Source: Cafeteria roenbergensis (taxonomy: Eukaryota > Sar > Bigyra > Bicosoecida > Cafeteriaceae). From it: a stretch of 64,000 nt of DNA. The stretch lies in the NCBI GenBank assembly GCA_008330645.1, contig VLTN01000009.1:620001-684000 (forward strand), in the 5' to 3' direction. The notes below the pieces were generated by a model. The model did no database searches. It saw only the letters and a program-made list of their open reading frames with translations, and was not told the origin of the DNA. Made by a program: the position numbers and the translations under genes. Shown here in pieces: positions 18,441-27,935 of the stretch; positions within the stretch are counted from its first letter, which is position 1; each line of letters opens with the position of its first letter.

Positions 18441-19361
18441 TCAGGCCGGCCTTGCCCGCGTAAGCACAAGCAGCTTCACTCGTTCCCCCGGGAGCCCCGA
18501 GGCCCCGTCGGAAACGCGGAAGTCGGGGTGAATTTCTTCGTCTGTTGCCGTGGCTGCGACTCTGACTCCCAGCCTCTCAAGCGCGCGGAAGAATTCTTGC
18601 TCAGTCTCGCCGCCACGCCGCTTGTATGCCAGCAGCATCAGCTCCGCGCACGCAGGGCGGGGAGCGCCGGCGTCTTCGAGCGACCCCAAGAGGCCTGCCA
18701 CTGCTGCTGTTGCCGATGCCCAAGACCGCTCGGCCTCTGGGCCTGAGATTGGCGTCGATCCCAGCAGCTGCGAAATCGTCCGAGCAAGCGCTTCGAGCGC
18801 TGCAGCGTAGGGACACGCCGCAATGTCTGCGCCGATGACAACGTCCACGCCCCCCATCTCGGCTGTGGCTTCCTCTGTGGCGGAATGGTCGCCCCACAGC
18901 AGCTGGCGCGCCTCAAGCTTGCCGACGCGCCAGGTCGGCGCGCCCTTGTCCGAATGCAAGCCTTCCAAGTGTCGGGCTGAGTTTCGCTCGCACAGCTCCA
19001 CTGCTTTGGCATCCCCATCCGTCGCAAGGACGCGAGCGGCCCCGGCCCGCGCCGCAGCAATTGCGCTCAGACCGACCCCGCACCCCAGTTCGAGCACATT
19101 GCGGCGGCGCAGCCTCCTTGGACCGAGCTGCAACAAGAAGTCGGCCAGAACGATTGCCGCTGGGTAGACGCTCGCGCCAAAGCCAAGCGTGGTCCCGCCG
19201 CGGCCATCGGCTTCCCACCCCTGTTCGATACGAAATTCGCACCCCCGAAGCGAGAGCGTGCGCTCTGGCAGCCGCAAATGGTCAGTGAACGGCGACGACA
19301 AGCTGAATGGCACCAAGTCAGTGCATTCCGAACTGCGACAGCCTGGCGCCGCCTCGGCCAT
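18441..19361 (-). CDS. METTL21/Methyltransf_16-type protein lysine methyltransferase-like
   Basis: 306 residues from the ATG at 19359-19361. The open frame continues upstream across the SDR gene on the other strand, which I regard as an antisense shadow. The seven-beta-strand SAM fold is clear: RNVLELGCGVGLSAIAAARAGA (motif I), RVLATDGDAKAVELCERN, then GVDVVIGADIAACPYAAALEAL at the position of the D/E-X-X-Y/F motif of this family. A preceding LGFGASVYPAAIVLADFLL corresponds to the usual G-x-x-xWPAAxxLAxYL lead-in. Late pieces (ELMLLAYKRRGGETEQEFFRALERLG) match the C-terminal strand and helix. Family members methylate lysines on elongation factors, chaperones or other non-histone proteins. Substrate unknown. 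Head-to-head with the SDR gene. Confidence 0.8.
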   Translation of the reverse strand: MAEAAPGCRSSECTDLVPFSLSSPFTDHLRLPERTLSLRGCEFRIEQGWEADGRGGTTLGFGASVYPAAIVLADFLLQLGPRRLRRRNVLELGCGVGLSAIAAARAGAARVLATDGDAKAVELCERNSARHLEGLHSDKGAPTWRVGKLEARQLLWGDHSATEEATAEMGGVDVVIGADIAACPYAAALEALARTISQLLGSTPISGPEAERSWASATAAVAGLLGSLEDAGAPRPACAELMLLAYKRRGGETEQEFFRALERLGVRVAATATDEEIHPDFRVSDGASGLPGERVKLLVLTRARPA

Positions 19362-19532
19362 CGACTCGCTGACAAGCAAAGCCTGTCCCCTCGGCGCGCT
19401 TGAAAAAAGCTTCGATGGGGGTGGCGCGAATGCCTGCCTGCCCGCTTTCAGCGGCTCGGGAGGCTGGACAGAGCCCGAGGAGGCGCGATCGCTGCGCCGC
19501 GCACACACTCCCTCTCCTCGAAGCCCGGGCAA
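19362..19532. promoter_or_regulatory. Shared 171-bp promoter region, METTL21-like (-) / SDR (+)
   Basis: The start codons diverge across 171 bp. The interval has one short A run (near 19402) in otherwise GC-rich sequence. No TATA box. Promoter role is inferred from arrangement. Confidence 0.5.
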
Positions 19533-20462
19533 ATGGCAGCAGGGGCAGTGTCTCGCGTCGCCATCATCACCGGTGCAGGCACGGGGATCGGCAGGGCCCT
19601 TGCGCTTCGGCTCGCAGCCGATGGAGTCCACGTGAGAATCGGATCGAGCCCCCCTCGCGTTCCGGCCAGCGGAGGATGGCGGGTCACCTTCTGCTCGCGC
19701 TGCTTCGCTACGAGGGAGCTGTGCGTCTCGCAGATTCTGGCCGTGGGCCGTCGGGAGACACCGCTGACGGAACTGCAGCGCGATGCAGGCGGCGCGGAAC
19801 ACGTCACCCCAGTCGTGGCCGATGTTGCCAGCGCCGACGGCCGCGCCGCGATTGTCTCGGCCGCGAAGGGACACGGGCCGATCGACTTTTTGGTTCAGAA
19901 CGCGGGAACCATCGCACCGATCGCAGCCCTCGCTGACATCAAGCCAAGCGAGTGGGAGCAGGCGTTTGCGGTCAACGTGCACGGCCCGCTGTTCCTGCTG
20001 CAGGCTCTCAACGAGCGCTTGCGCCGACCTGGAGCGCGTGTTTTGCACATTGGAAGCGGTGCAGCGTCCAAAGCGGTGGGGGGCTGGACCGCCTATTGCG
20101 CGACCAAGGCGGCGTTCCTGTCGGTCTACCGGTCCATGGCGGCAGAGCTGCGGCCCGAGGGAGTGCTCGTCGGGAGCGTGCGGCCGGGCATCGTGAACAC
20201 GCCTATGCAGGTGGCCATCCGCGACGCGGACGAGGCTGCCATGCCCGACGTCAGCTTCTTCAAGGGGTTGCATGCTGCCATGGAGCCGGGTGCTGCGGCT
20301 CCTGGCTCCGCTCCGCCCTCGGGCAGCCTTGACACCCCGGAGAACGTGGCGGCCTTTTTGAGCTTCCTGCTGACCCGGTCGGGCGACGACGAGTTCGGGG
20401 CGGAGGAGTGGGACATTCGCGACGCCTCTCATCACCACAGGTGGACCACCCGCAAGGCGTGA
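19533..20462 (+). CDS. Short-chain dehydrogenase/reductase, two exons
   Basis: Exons are 19533-19631 and 19734-20462, giving 275 residues. The 102-bp intron begins GTGAGA and ends CGCAG. It is a multiple of three and has no stop, so unspliced RNA would code for 34 extra residues. Splicing joins LAADGVH to ILAVGRRETPL, which restores the usual beta2 strand and Arg-Arg of NADP(H)-binding SDRs. Motifs are the cofactor loop TGAGTGIG, NAG (QNAGTIAP), catalytic Ser in SGAAS and YCATK for the Tyr-x-x-x-Lys pair, followed by VRPGIVNTPM. This matches classical SDRs, including sepiapterin-reductase-like or 3-oxoacyl-reductase-like members. Substrate cannot be assigned. No targeting peptide is evident. 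Confidence 0.88.
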   Translation: MAAGAVSRVAIITGAGTGIGRALALRLAADGVHVRIGSSPPRVPASGGWRVTFCSRCFATRELCVSQILAVGRRETPLTELQRDAGGAEHVTPVVADVASADGRAAIVSAAKGHGPIDFLVQNAGTIAPIAALADIKPSEWEQAFAVNVHGPLFLLQALNERLRRPGARVLHIGSGAASKAVGGWTAYCATKAAFLSVYRSMAAELRPEGVLVGSVRPGIVNTPMQVAIRDADEAAMPDVSFFKGLHAAMEPGAAAPGSAPPSGSLDTPENVAAFLSFLLTRSGDDEFGAEEWDIRDASHHHRWTTRKA

Positions 20463-20862
20463 GAGCTGTGAGTGCGGCTCCGCGCACTGGCAGAGGGGCA
20501 GATTTGAGTGTGAGAGAGTGTGTCCGCGCGCGGTCGCGATTCGCGAACGTGGGCATTGGTGCTTCGGGCTCACGAATCGAAAGTTGAGGAGAACAAGGCG
20601 GGCGGCAATGCAAACCCACCAGCGGCGGCACCACAACCAAAGGGTGGGGACAAACAGGCAAGGAGCGGGGTTGGGGATCGCGAGTGCGCGGCAACTGCCT
20701 TGCCGTCGCTTCGCTGGTCAGCCCAGCCCAGCCCAGCCCAGCCACGCCCAGCCCAGCCCAGCCCAGCCACGCCCAGCCCAGCCACGCCACGCCCAGCCAC
20801 GCCAAGCCCGGTCCCAAAGCGGCTCTCCGGCGCACGGCGGCGCAATCCGTCGCAGCCCTTGC
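20463..20862. other. Convergent 400-bp region with pentanucleotide repeat
   Basis: This lies between the SDR stop and the EMC4 stop. It holds the tandem repeat listed separately and otherwise unremarkable sequence. Both transcripts must end here. Confidence 0.6.
20719..20809. repeat. Tandem CAGCC repeat with CACGC variants
   Basis: About 90 bp consist of CAGCC units interspersed with CACGC units, forming a degenerate minisatellite. It lies between two convergent genes and outside both coding regions. It has no unique spacers, so it is not a CRISPR array. Confidence 0.92.
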
Positions 20863-22048
20863 TCAGATGAAGCCCCCTGCAGGCCAAATGCGTTGAGGCG
20901 GCACGTGCTGCGGGAGCAGCGTGATCCAGTCCGCTGACGTGACTGGCAGGAGGCCGAGTTGGTACATCTTGTAGGCGACCAAACAGAATCCGAGGGAGAC
21001 AAAGAAGAGGTAAGTGAGACGGAACGGGGTCAGGTTGAGCCCCACGTCAGCAACGACCTCGAACTCTGCGAGGAGCAGGTAGCGCGCAGGAGCGTCCGCG
21101 GGATGGGGGAGTCGGGTGCGGAGCAATACGGGGCGGTTGTGTGCTTGCGAGAGAGCGCGCGAGGAGGGGGCGTGCGAAAGAGGGGGCGATGAGCTGGCGG
21201 TGCTGGAGTTGGCAATGACGACTGGCGCCAAAGCAATCCTGTCTGTCAGGCCGATTTGCAGCGTCGCGGGTCGGAGCGGACGCCGGAGACTGGGACGATG
21301 CCAGCAGGCGGCCGTGCCAATGGGCCGGAGCCTCTTTGCTCCGCCCCGCGTCCTGCTGCGACTCACGCTTGCTCATGGTTGCAATAGCAGTGACCGGCCC
21401 CATGATGAGCGGCTGGAGGATGAAGATGGTGTAGACGTTGAGCTGCGAGCCAGTCATCCACATCATGAACATGTACATGAGGAGGTTCCGGGACGGGCTC
21501 CAGGCGATCTGCGCCGAGAAAGGGACCGGCTCACAAGCACGGATGAAGCTGAATGTGGAGAGGAGGGGGGTCGGGGAGGTGGCAAGCTGCACGAGGAGGC
21601 GCGCTGAGGCGACCGGTGTGGCCCCGGCGCGTTGCTGGCCCCACGTCACGCGTCCGTGGTGGGCAGTGCCCTTCTCACGGAGCTAGCGACCTTGCGGTAG
21701 TTCGCCAAGGGGTCTCCGTCGCCCACCGCCGCGATGGTTGCATCCTTCTTGGCCACTGAGCTGACTACAGCCTGCGAGACAAGACGGTCAGCCGACGGAG
21801 CAGCGCAGTTGCGGGCCGGCCTCGCTCTCCGATACCCAGTCGCGGAGGTGCGGCACGCCACACCCTCCGAATGGCTTGTTCTGGGCAGGGGCTGGGCGCT
21901 GAGCGGGCGGGGCCGGCGGCAGCTTGACTGCGCAGCTCACCGCAAGCTCGCGCTGCGGGGCCATGCCGGGCGGCAGCAGTGCCTCGGACGCAAATTCGGC
22001 GTCTGGCTTGACCGCCAGGCCGGCGCAGCATCTCTTGGTCGACGGCAT
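20863..22048 (-). CDS. EMC4: ER membrane protein complex subunit 4 (EMC4), four exons
   Basis: Exons are 22048-21941, 21771-21679, 21508-21367 and 21065-20863. Donors are GTGAG-type, acceptors are pyrimidine-rich and all phases agree, giving 181 residues, the usual EMC4 length. EMC inserts tail-anchored and multipass proteins into the ER membrane. Diagnostic pieces are LLPPGMAPQ near the N-terminus, IAWSPSRNLLMYMFMMWMTG followed by SQLNVYTIFILQPLIMGPV (first hydrophobic pair), and LTYLFFVSLGFCLVAYKMYQ then LGLLPVTSADWI (the family's YK-x3-GLLP-x3-SDW signature). Several upstream in-frame ATGs exist, up to 22219. The one at 22048 was chosen because it gives a normal N-terminus and does not overlap the neighbouring peptidase gene. 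Confidence 0.87.
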
Positions 22049-22184
22049 TGCGCCCCGGCTCCGCAGAAACGTGGTCGAAAGCGCGGAGCCGACTGGCGAC
22101 GCTGGGCTCTGCCCGCCGGGCTCGGTCTCGCAATCAAGAGGAGCAGCGGACACTGCACTCAACTGTGCTGGTGCGGTTGCGGCC
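22049..22184. promoter_or_regulatory. Shared 136-bp promoter region, EMC4 (-) / DPP8/9-like (+)
   Basis: This is the shortest divergent spacer in the window. The two ATGs are 136 bp apart if the chosen starts are right. No TATA box. The role is inferred from arrangement. Confidence 0.45.
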
Positions 22185-25100
22185 ATGGCCGAGGCGGCCA
22201 AATTCTCTGATGATAGCAAGCTGCTCGTCTACATCGAGCGAGGCGCGGGGGGGTCGGGGCTCGTGGCGTTGCACACGGAGAGCGGGGCGACCGCGACCCT
22301 GATTTCGGGCGCCATGGCTGCCAAGCACGGTTCGGCTCGAACAAGGGCTGCTGAGCTCTTGCGTGAGCGCCGGCGTGTGCCCAAGGACGGCCTATCCGAT
22401 TTCTCCTGGTGAGGTTGCGGTGCCGCGGGGCGCCGGGCGGGGCGAGGCACCTCTTGGATCTCGCTAGTGGCGAGCACCCAACAGCCCTTTGGGCGCATTC
22501 GCGGCCGGATCGGGGTTGCCTTCCCCCGCTAGGCAGCCAGATCTTGGCGTCACATCGTTTCCTGCCTGCTGATGCTTTCCCGGGCCGCCAGCTCGCGGTG
22601 CTCGCCGAGCCTGCGCCGCGTGTCGCAGAGCGTTGCAGTGCTCGCTCATGCGTTTCGCCGCCCGCTCGCTGCCCGGCGGTGTGCGCCTGCTCGCGTCGCG
22701 GTTGTCTGGCCACATCTAGACCCCTCCTCCCTTCCTCCCTCCAATTAGCGGCCGTCTTTCTGCCGCAGGGTCCCGGGATGCCGGTCCATCATCGTGCCGC
22801 TCGGCGCTGCTATCCTCAACATCGACGCGGGCGCCGCTGTGGAAGGAGGCGATCACCAGCTCTCCGACGTCGTGTGGCCAGTCCTCGAGGTGGGGTCCCT
22901 GGCTGCCCCCATCCCGTTCCCAGCAGGCGCGCCTTCGTCGGCAGGGGACGAGGCCGACGCTCTCGCGACTGCGCTGCCGGCTCCCTGCGCCGGTGCCGAG
23001 CCCATTGACGTCAAGCCCAGCCCCTGCGGACGCCTGGTCGGATTCGTCTTGGACGACGAGCTCTGCATCGCGCGAGCAGACGGCACTGGCCCCGTCGTCC
23101 AGCTCACGTCGGGCGCACGTGGCGTGGACGGCCTGAGCAATGCCACGTCGGACTTCCTCTCCGCCGAGGAATTTGATCGCTACGAAGCCTGGTGGTGGGC
23201 GCCGGACAGCCGCTCCGTCCTCCTGCAGCGGTCCGATGAGCGCGGCGTCACTCGCGTCGTCTTCGCCCGCCAGACTGAGCCCGACCCCGAGGACGAGGCG
23301 GGCGCCACGGAGGCGCACAGGTACCCCTTCACGGGGGGCCGCAACCCCAGCATCACGCTTGAAGTGCTGTCCATCGGGGACGCCGTTTCGGCTCTTCTCG
23401 GCGACGGCCCTGCTGACGCAGCGCCGCTCCCCGTGTGGCCGGCGGCCGCCCTGGCCGGCCATGCGCCCGGACCGGCACCCGCCGGCTTCGCTCCCCCCTC
23501 AGTCCGAGCGCCCGTCTCTCGGAGCACAGCTCCCGGCCCTCGGCCCACTCTGACCCTGCACGGGTCGTGGCGGCGTCGCCCCCTCGCCCTGGGCCCGAAG
23601 CAAGCCGACGGAGTGTCGCCAGCGGACGTGTATCTTGCTGACGCAGGATTCGCTCCGGACGGCTCCGTTTTCGCGCAGGTCGTGTCGAGGGACCACTCGC
23701 GGCTCGACCTCGTCCGCTTCTGCCCCCGGTCCGGCCGAGCCGAGCTGCTCGTTCGCGAGGCCGCGCCCGGATCCTGGGTCAACACGGACAAGCTTCTCAC
23801 GTGGGTGCGCCTGACAGGCTCAACGCCGGCGACAGCATCACCCGCTGGCGCTGCCAGCGCGGCAGGGGGCGGCAAGGCCGGCGCGGGAGCGTTCTGCTCC
23901 GTGCCTGGCAGGTCGCCCTCGGTCACCGACACGCCGCCAGTGACTCCATCCAAGGGCAGCAGCCTGGCGGGGCAGCCGGCGGCGTCCTTTCCCTTCACCG
24001 GCGGTCGCGCTCGCGAGCGGCTCTACTTCGTCTGGGCCTCGGAACGGTCCGGATTCCGCCACCTCTACCTCTACGCAGCGCGCCGCGCGTTCAGCTTCGA
24101 CGCGGACCTCACGATCGCCAAAGCACGCGCCGCAGCGGCCGGCGACGACGTGTCCGCGGTGGGCAGGGAAGACGAGGACGGCATCCCCACGGGCCCTGGC
24201 GACCCCCGCCTCGTTGTCCTGTCCAACTCCGCGGAGTCCGAGGCGACGCTTCGCCGGCCGCTCACCGGCGGCGAGTGGGTGGTGCTTGACAGCGGCCCCA
24301 TGTGCGGCAACGGCCGCGGCGTCGCCGTGTGCCCCGACACGCACAGCGTCTGCTTCGCTGCCAACGCTGCCTCGCCGATGGAGCAACACGTCTACCGTGC
24401 CCCCCTCCCCGTCCAGCGAACCGCCGCAGCCGGCAGCGTTACCCCTGGCAGCTCCACGGCCACACCCGCCAGCCCGATGCCCTCCATGTCCCCCTCAGCC
24501 GCCAACACGTGGTCTCCTGGCGCTGCGGCTTCCTCCCCTCGCCGCAGCCTCCGGCCCCGCGTCGGTGCCCTCTTGGCCGAGGGCGACGTCGGCGAGGACA
24601 TGTACTCGTGGGGGCTCACACTGGGGACGTACGCCGTCTCTCAGGTCACTCCCGGCGACCGCGGGGTCTGCCGCATGGTCCTGTCGCCGGACTGCACCAC
24701 CGCGGTGATGACGCACTCCCGCCTGTCGAGGAGCCAGGGGAGCCCCGCCACGGAGGTCGTGCGCATTCGCTTCCCCGACGGACTCAGCCGAAGCTCTCCC
24801 GTCCCCGGCGGAGGCGCGGCTGGCGACGGAGGTGCCTCCCCGGTCAAGCTGTCCTCGCCGCCGGGCACCGCGCGCCGCTCCGCGCGCTCGCCGCCCCGCA
24901 CCGGGGCCGCCTCGCCCGTCAAGAGCAGGGGCCAGGACATCGAGGAAGCCGCGATGGCAGGAAGCGAAGTCGGCGACGCGGGTGGCGCCTCTCCATCGAA
25001 GAGAGACGCGGCCACCGTCGTCGGGGCAGCCGGTGGAGCCAAGGCACCGCCGCTGTCCTTCGCACTGTCCGCCCCGTGTGTGGCGTCGTCAATGGGCTTT

Positions 25101-26258
25101 ATGGCAGGCACCCGCGACGCCACTTCGCCTTCTGGCTTCGGACTGACCGTCCTGGTCGGCCTCAGCGGCGAAGCGGAGCCCCTCGTGCCGCCGCAGCCGG
25201 CCCCACCCGCCGACGCTGGCGGCGCAGCCTCGGCTGGTTCGCTGGCCGCAGCAGCCCCAGGGTCGCCGCAGCCCCAGAGCCCGCCCCTCGACCCAGAGCT
25301 TCACGCCTTCCTCTCGCCCACCGTGCCGCGCCGCATCCCCGCCGGCGATGGCGCCATCATGTTCGCGTGCCCCGCCGCCGACGGCGCCACCACCCTGTTT
25401 GGCTGCCTGCAGCTCCCCACTGCGAGCCCCGCGCGGAGCGGCCCCCCACCAGCCGTGCTTCGCGTCTACGGAGGGCCGCACGTGCAGCTAGTTTGCGACA
25501 ACCGCATGGCTCTCGGGGCAGGCGCCATCTCCGGCCTGCGGGCCGCAGGCGCTGCCGTGTTCACTGTTGACGGACGCGGCTCCTACAACCGGGGCAAGCG
25601 CTTTGAAACAGCCACGCGCTGCAGGTTCGGCCTGACGGACGTGGCGGACCAGCTGGCGGCAACCCGGTTCCTCGTCGATCGTGGCCTCGTCGACCCGAGC
25701 CGCCTTGGCGTCATGGGCTGGAGCTACGGTGGCTTCATGACGCTGATGCTCATGGCCAAGTCTGCCCCCGTCGAGGCCATGCTGCCCCCGCCTGCCGCTG
25801 CGCAGGGCGGAGACGGCTCTGAGCCCGCCGAGCTGAGCGGGTCGCCGGCGCTGCGCCGCTCCCACAGCGGGTCCGGCTTCGTGTCCTGCCCCCCCGTGTG
25901 CTTCCGGGCGGGCGTGGCCGGCGGCCCAGTTACCGAGTGGGAGAACTACGACACTGCCTACACAGAGCGATACATGAGCACCCCTTCCAAGGAGCCCGAG
26001 GCCTACGCGCGCGGGTCCGTTGTGAAGCACGTGGAGGGGCTGCGCGGCAAGGCTGCCCTGCTCATCCACGGGTCGCTCGACGAAAACGTGCTGCCCCGCA
26101 ACACGCAGCGCGTTGTGGCCCGCGCCCTCCAGCTGGGCATCGACATCGACGCCTTCTTCCTGCCTGACAGCCGGCACGGTCCTGGCTCTGCTGGCGCGGG
26201 CAAGGCGGTGGTGACCAAGAGCCTGCAACACTTCAAGCGCCACCTGAGCCTCGAGTGA
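22185..26258 (+). CDS. DPP8/9-like dipeptidyl peptidase (S9B), two exons
   Basis: Exons 22185-22408 and 22769-26258 (intron 360 bp, GTGAGG...CCGCAG) give 1237 residues. DPP8/9 are cytosolic serine peptidases that remove X-Pro dipeptides. The propeller carries the N-terminus-binding Glu pair in DFLSAEEFDRYEAWWWAP (residues ~203-220). The alpha/beta-hydrolase domain has VYGGPHVQLV, the nucleophile Ser1060 in GWSYGGF, YDTAYTERYM (a DPP8/9 hallmark), Asp1179 in GSLDENVL and His1211 in DSRHG. No membrane anchor or signal is present, unlike DPP4. The protein is ~350 residues longer than human DPP8/9 because of Ala/Ser/Pro-rich insertions in propeller loops, for example around residues 350-410, 560-610 and 700-790. 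It is head-to-head with EMC4. Confidence 0.9.
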
Positions 26259-26650
26259 GTGCTGCAGTTTTGCGCGCCTTCGGCCATGTTTGTTCATGCA
26301 TGCAACGCGCGGCGCCTTCTTGCGCTGGTCCGCGATGTTGGCAAACGCGGGAGGCGAGAGCCGGGGAGGGGGAAAGGTTCACACACGCACACATCGCACA
26401 GGGATGGGGGGCGCGGAAGTAGCACAAGGGCGCGCGCAGATACGAAGGGCTGGATGGGGCGCTGCCACAAGCAGGGGCTCCAACGGCCCTATGAAGGCAC
26501 GCCAGCCTCGAGGGCGGTGCCCCGGAAGGAGCGCCGGAGAGCTCGGCGTCAAAGTGCGGCGCCATATGCGCGAGCCGGCGGTTTTCAGATCTGGCCGCCC
26601 GCCGACGGACAGGCACCGGCATGGCTTGAGCACAGGAAGCCATCGCCGAC
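26259..26650. other. Convergent 392-bp gap
   Basis: This lies between the DPP stop and the TLC gene stop. A short CA-rich tract lies near 26380-26400. I see no gene. Confidence 0.5.
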
Positions 26651-27593
26651 TCAAGCCATTGGGACGGAGGAGGCTGTCGCTGCTGCGGCAGCCGCGGCCT
26701 TGGACGGCCGGCCGAAGAGCTGCATCAGGAGGGGCGCGAACTTGGCCACGATCCTGTAGAACCACCACACCTGCAGCGCGCTCACGCCCACCGTGGTCCA
26801 CGCGACGGCCCCGAGGCCCTTCCACGCCCTCGGGTGGTCTGCGTAGAGCGACCAGGTCATGTACGGCAGCCAGTACACGCGCACGACGGCGTACAGTGCC
26901 GTGAAGATGGCGCCGATGATCTTGAACGCCCGCGAGTCCTCCGCCTTGAGTTTTCGGAGGAACCAGAGCATGTCCAGGAAGATCGTGGTGATCTCGGAGA
27001 CGAGGAAGTGGCTGAGGAATCGCGTTCCGCCGCGCAGCCCCGCAGCCTTCCATGTCAGCGCCAGGGCAAACAGGTGGTGAATGCTGTAGTCCCACGACTT
27101 GAGCAGGTGGGCCCGGGCGAACCACGTGTCGGCTAGGAAGAAGCCTACCGAGAAGGAGAGCATTTTGCGGTGGATGCCCGAGTAGTCCAGGTCCAGCGTG
27201 TTGACGTTGGCCGCGTCGCGCCACAACGACCAGACGCTGAAGGGCACTGCCACGAAGTGGTGAAACAGCGATGTGATGTACTGCGGGGACAGCAGCCAGA
27301 GGAACCACGGAGAGGTGCGCTGGACCTGGGCTTGGGTGGGGCGTGCTTGGCACTCGGCACCGCAGGCCCAACACCCGGGGGCGGCACAACCGAGGCTTGC
27401 TCGGACTCACCGCTCTGGCCTCGTACTTGGCCTGGCTGTCAGGCAAGCCCTTCCACCAACTCATGTTTTTGCACACGATGGGCACAGCGCGGTGAATGGC
27501 CTCGAAACCAAAAGCCCAAAGCAGGCCAACCGCGTACGTTTGCAGCGCTGCGTTCACGTCCTGCTCCTCTCGCTCGGGGATGGCTGCGAGCAA
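26651..27593 (-). CDS. TLC-domain (TRAM/LAG1/CLN8) membrane protein, two exons
   Basis: Exons 27593-27411 and 27280-26651 (130-bp GT-AG intron, phase 0) give 270 residues. The protein has several hydrophobic segments typical of the TLC fold. The family's acidic/His motif is visible in WDYSIHHLFAL, preceded by a helix with GFFLADTWFARAHLL. Later segments are FLSHFLVSEITTIFLDMLWFL and VVRVYWLPYMTWSL, with an aromatic final helix VSALQVWWFYRIV and a poly-Ala tail. The N-terminus (VNAALQTYAVGLLWAFGFEA) supplies the first membrane helix. It resembles TLCD4/TMEM56-type proteins more than ceramide synthases, because no Lag1 catalytic HH..DD cluster with homeobox is seen. Lipid-related function in an internal membrane is likely. 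Head-to-head with the HEAT-like gene. Confidence 0.82.
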
Positions 27594-27935
27594 GTGGCAC
27601 GGCGGCGTCAGGCGTGCGTTTTAAAGGGAGGATCGGGTCGCTGGCCGGGCTTCGCGCAGCGGCGGTGCACAGTGGTCGCGACACGCGCGATTTCGAGGGC
27701 GGGGCGCTTGCGTTTGCGGCTGCAGCAGCGCTCGAATAGCTCGCCTCACGCTCCCCTGGCGCCAGCCCGTCACGGTGCGACGGGCGCGACATGACGGCGC
27801 CTCCCATTGCCCTCGCTGAGCTGGCCTGTTCGGGGCCAGCGTCGGGGCCTCAAGTGTGTGACCGCGCGCCTGGTCGCTGGCGGCTCTGCATCGCAGTTGC
27901 CCGCCACGCACTCTTGCGACCGCGTGCACGCCCTG
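27594..27935. promoter_or_regulatory. 342-bp divergent intergenic region
   Basis: This lies between the TLC gene (-) and the HEAT-like gene (+). The open frame of the HEAT-like gene extends upstream to 27807, so its start could be earlier. No clear element. Confidence 0.4.

Noticed and set aside
19362-20636. The ~425-codon upstream extension of the METTL21-like frame
   Set aside because: It lies antisense to the well-supported SDR gene and its promoter, and adds nothing to the methyltransferase fold.
20719-20809. Possible CRISPR-like array
   Set aside because: Units are five bases without unique spacers. It is a simple tandem repeat.
18000-27800. A TCGAA-type word seen in several promoter regions (near 18073, 19493, 22074, 27731)
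   Set aside because: It is also found inside coding regions and is absent from other promoters. Too short and too few cases to call an element.
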